NCBI GenBank assembly: GCA_034716535.1
Contig: JAYEJW010000562.1
Span: 1 to 6,501 of the forward strand
Direction: 5' to 3'
DNA length: 6,501 nucleotides
Source of the DNA: JAYEJW01 sp034716535
GTDB taxonomy: Bacteria; Pseudomonadota; Gammaproteobacteria; Chromatiales; Chromatiaceae
A model generated the notes under the pieces. It was not told the origin of the DNA and ran no database searches. It saw only the letters and a list, made by a program, of their open reading frames with translations. The stretch's first letter is position 1. Every line of letters starts with the position of its first letter. Made by a program: the position numbers and the translations under genes. This document shows, one piece after another, positions 6,345 to 6,501 of this stretch.

Positions 6345-6375
6345 CCGTCGCCCCGGGTGGGACCCCGGGACCCAG
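6345..6375 (-). repeat. Repeat module A, copy 4 (truncated)
   Basis: Only the 31-base core is present, with CCCGGG arms at 6352-6357 and 6364-6369. The second hairpin is missing: the sequence after 6375 (CCGCCACGGACGGCGACCCC) no longer follows the module. This marks the right edge of the array. Confidence 0.7.
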
Positions 6376-6432
6376 CCGCCACGGACGGCGACCCCTCGGA
6401 GATCATCGAGGCCAGGCATTGAACCACAACAG

Positions 6433-6501
6433 CTAATCACCTGCCGAAAAGCCATCCCAGAGATCCCTCCAGTCCGGATTCCCGGACTCGATCAACTCCA
6501 G
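6433..6501 (-). CDS. Possible 3' end of a convergent gene, unidentified
   Basis: Reading in from the right edge on the minus strand, 22 codons run to a TAG (6435-6433) and give LELIESGNPDWRDLWDGFSA then GD. The composition (acidic, tryptophan-containing) and a mostly G/C third position look like the tail of a real protein, and better than the plus-strand frames here. It would converge on batD. The piece is too short to recognise. A caution is the perfect inverted repeat AGTCCGG-ATTC-CCGGACT (6471-6488) within it and a 12-base match to the A-module second hairpin (CCGGACTCGATC), so it may instead be repeat debris. Confidence 0.35.
   Translation of the reverse strand: MELIESGNPDWRDLWDGFSAGD

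Larger units (their letters stand above)
5797..6375. repeat. Mosaic intergenic repeat array A-B-C-A-B-A-B-C-A
   Basis: This 579-base block downstream of batD has no convincing gene. It is built from three modules: A (hairpin plus a second hairpin), B (hairpin with flank) and C (about 60 bases). Successive A modules start 198, 150 and 200 bases apart. The 50-base shortfall is the absence of C after the second B. The last A is truncated after its first hairpin. The spacing segment between A and B is also conserved (GCGAGCCGGCAACGTTTTGA in copies 2 and 3). The whole resembles REP/BIME-type intergenic clusters. Open frames through it repeat the same peptide from each B and are not taken as genes. 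Confidence 0.8.

Noticed and set aside
5797..6375. CRISPR-like array
   Set aside because: Intervals are unequal (198, 150, 200 bases), the sequence between hairpins is itself repeated rather than unique, and no cas gene is present.
5880..6422. Plus-strand 180-codon frame through the repeat array
   Set aside because: Its peptide repeats because the DNA modules repeat (MPSMATGFPLPCGNDG from module B). There is no ribosome site, and the reading frame is a by-product of the modules.

Overview
The window is about two-thirds GC and reads as a chromosomal segment of a respiring gammaproteobacterium. The sdhC-sdhD-sdhA order, the E. coli-like succinate dehydrogenase sequences, and DarP and RecJ of gammaproteobacterial type support this. 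A high-GC lineage such as the purple sulfur bacteria (Chromatiales) would fit, but that placement is inference.

Left part, minus strand (read from right to left): recJ (3737-1962), darP (1974-1456), sdhC (1362-988), sdhD (991-650) and the first third of sdhA (643 to beyond the left edge). recJ and darP overlap by 13 bases, so darP is probably translationally coupled to recJ. A good sigma-70-like promoter lies in the 93-base gap before sdhC and starts the succinate dehydrogenase operon. sdhC and sdhD overlap by ATGA, and sdhA follows six bases after sdhD. Together they encode the two haem-binding membrane anchors and the FAD subunit of respiratory complex II; sdhB would be expected beyond the left edge.

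Middle: an AT-rich gap of 118 bases (3738-3855) separates recJ from a divergent plus-strand gene, batD (3856-5742). BatD is a secreted, membrane-anchored protein of the Bat/aerotolerance family. It stands here without the moxR and batA/batB genes that usually accompany it. It also carries an in-frame, roughly 36-base tandem repeat in its periplasmic part.

Right part (5743-6501): no convincing complete gene. About 580 bases are a mosaic of short structured repeats in the order A-B-C-A-B-A-B-C-A. The A and B elements appear to be the same 31-base hairpin family in opposite orientations, with compensated stem changes, so the array resembles a REP/BIME-type cluster. At the far right edge, 22 codons on the minus strand ending in TAG may be the 3' end of a convergent gene. 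No RNA gene, CRISPR array, insertion sequence or transposase was seen. The repeat array and the batD internal repeat are the parts that ordinary annotation does not explain.
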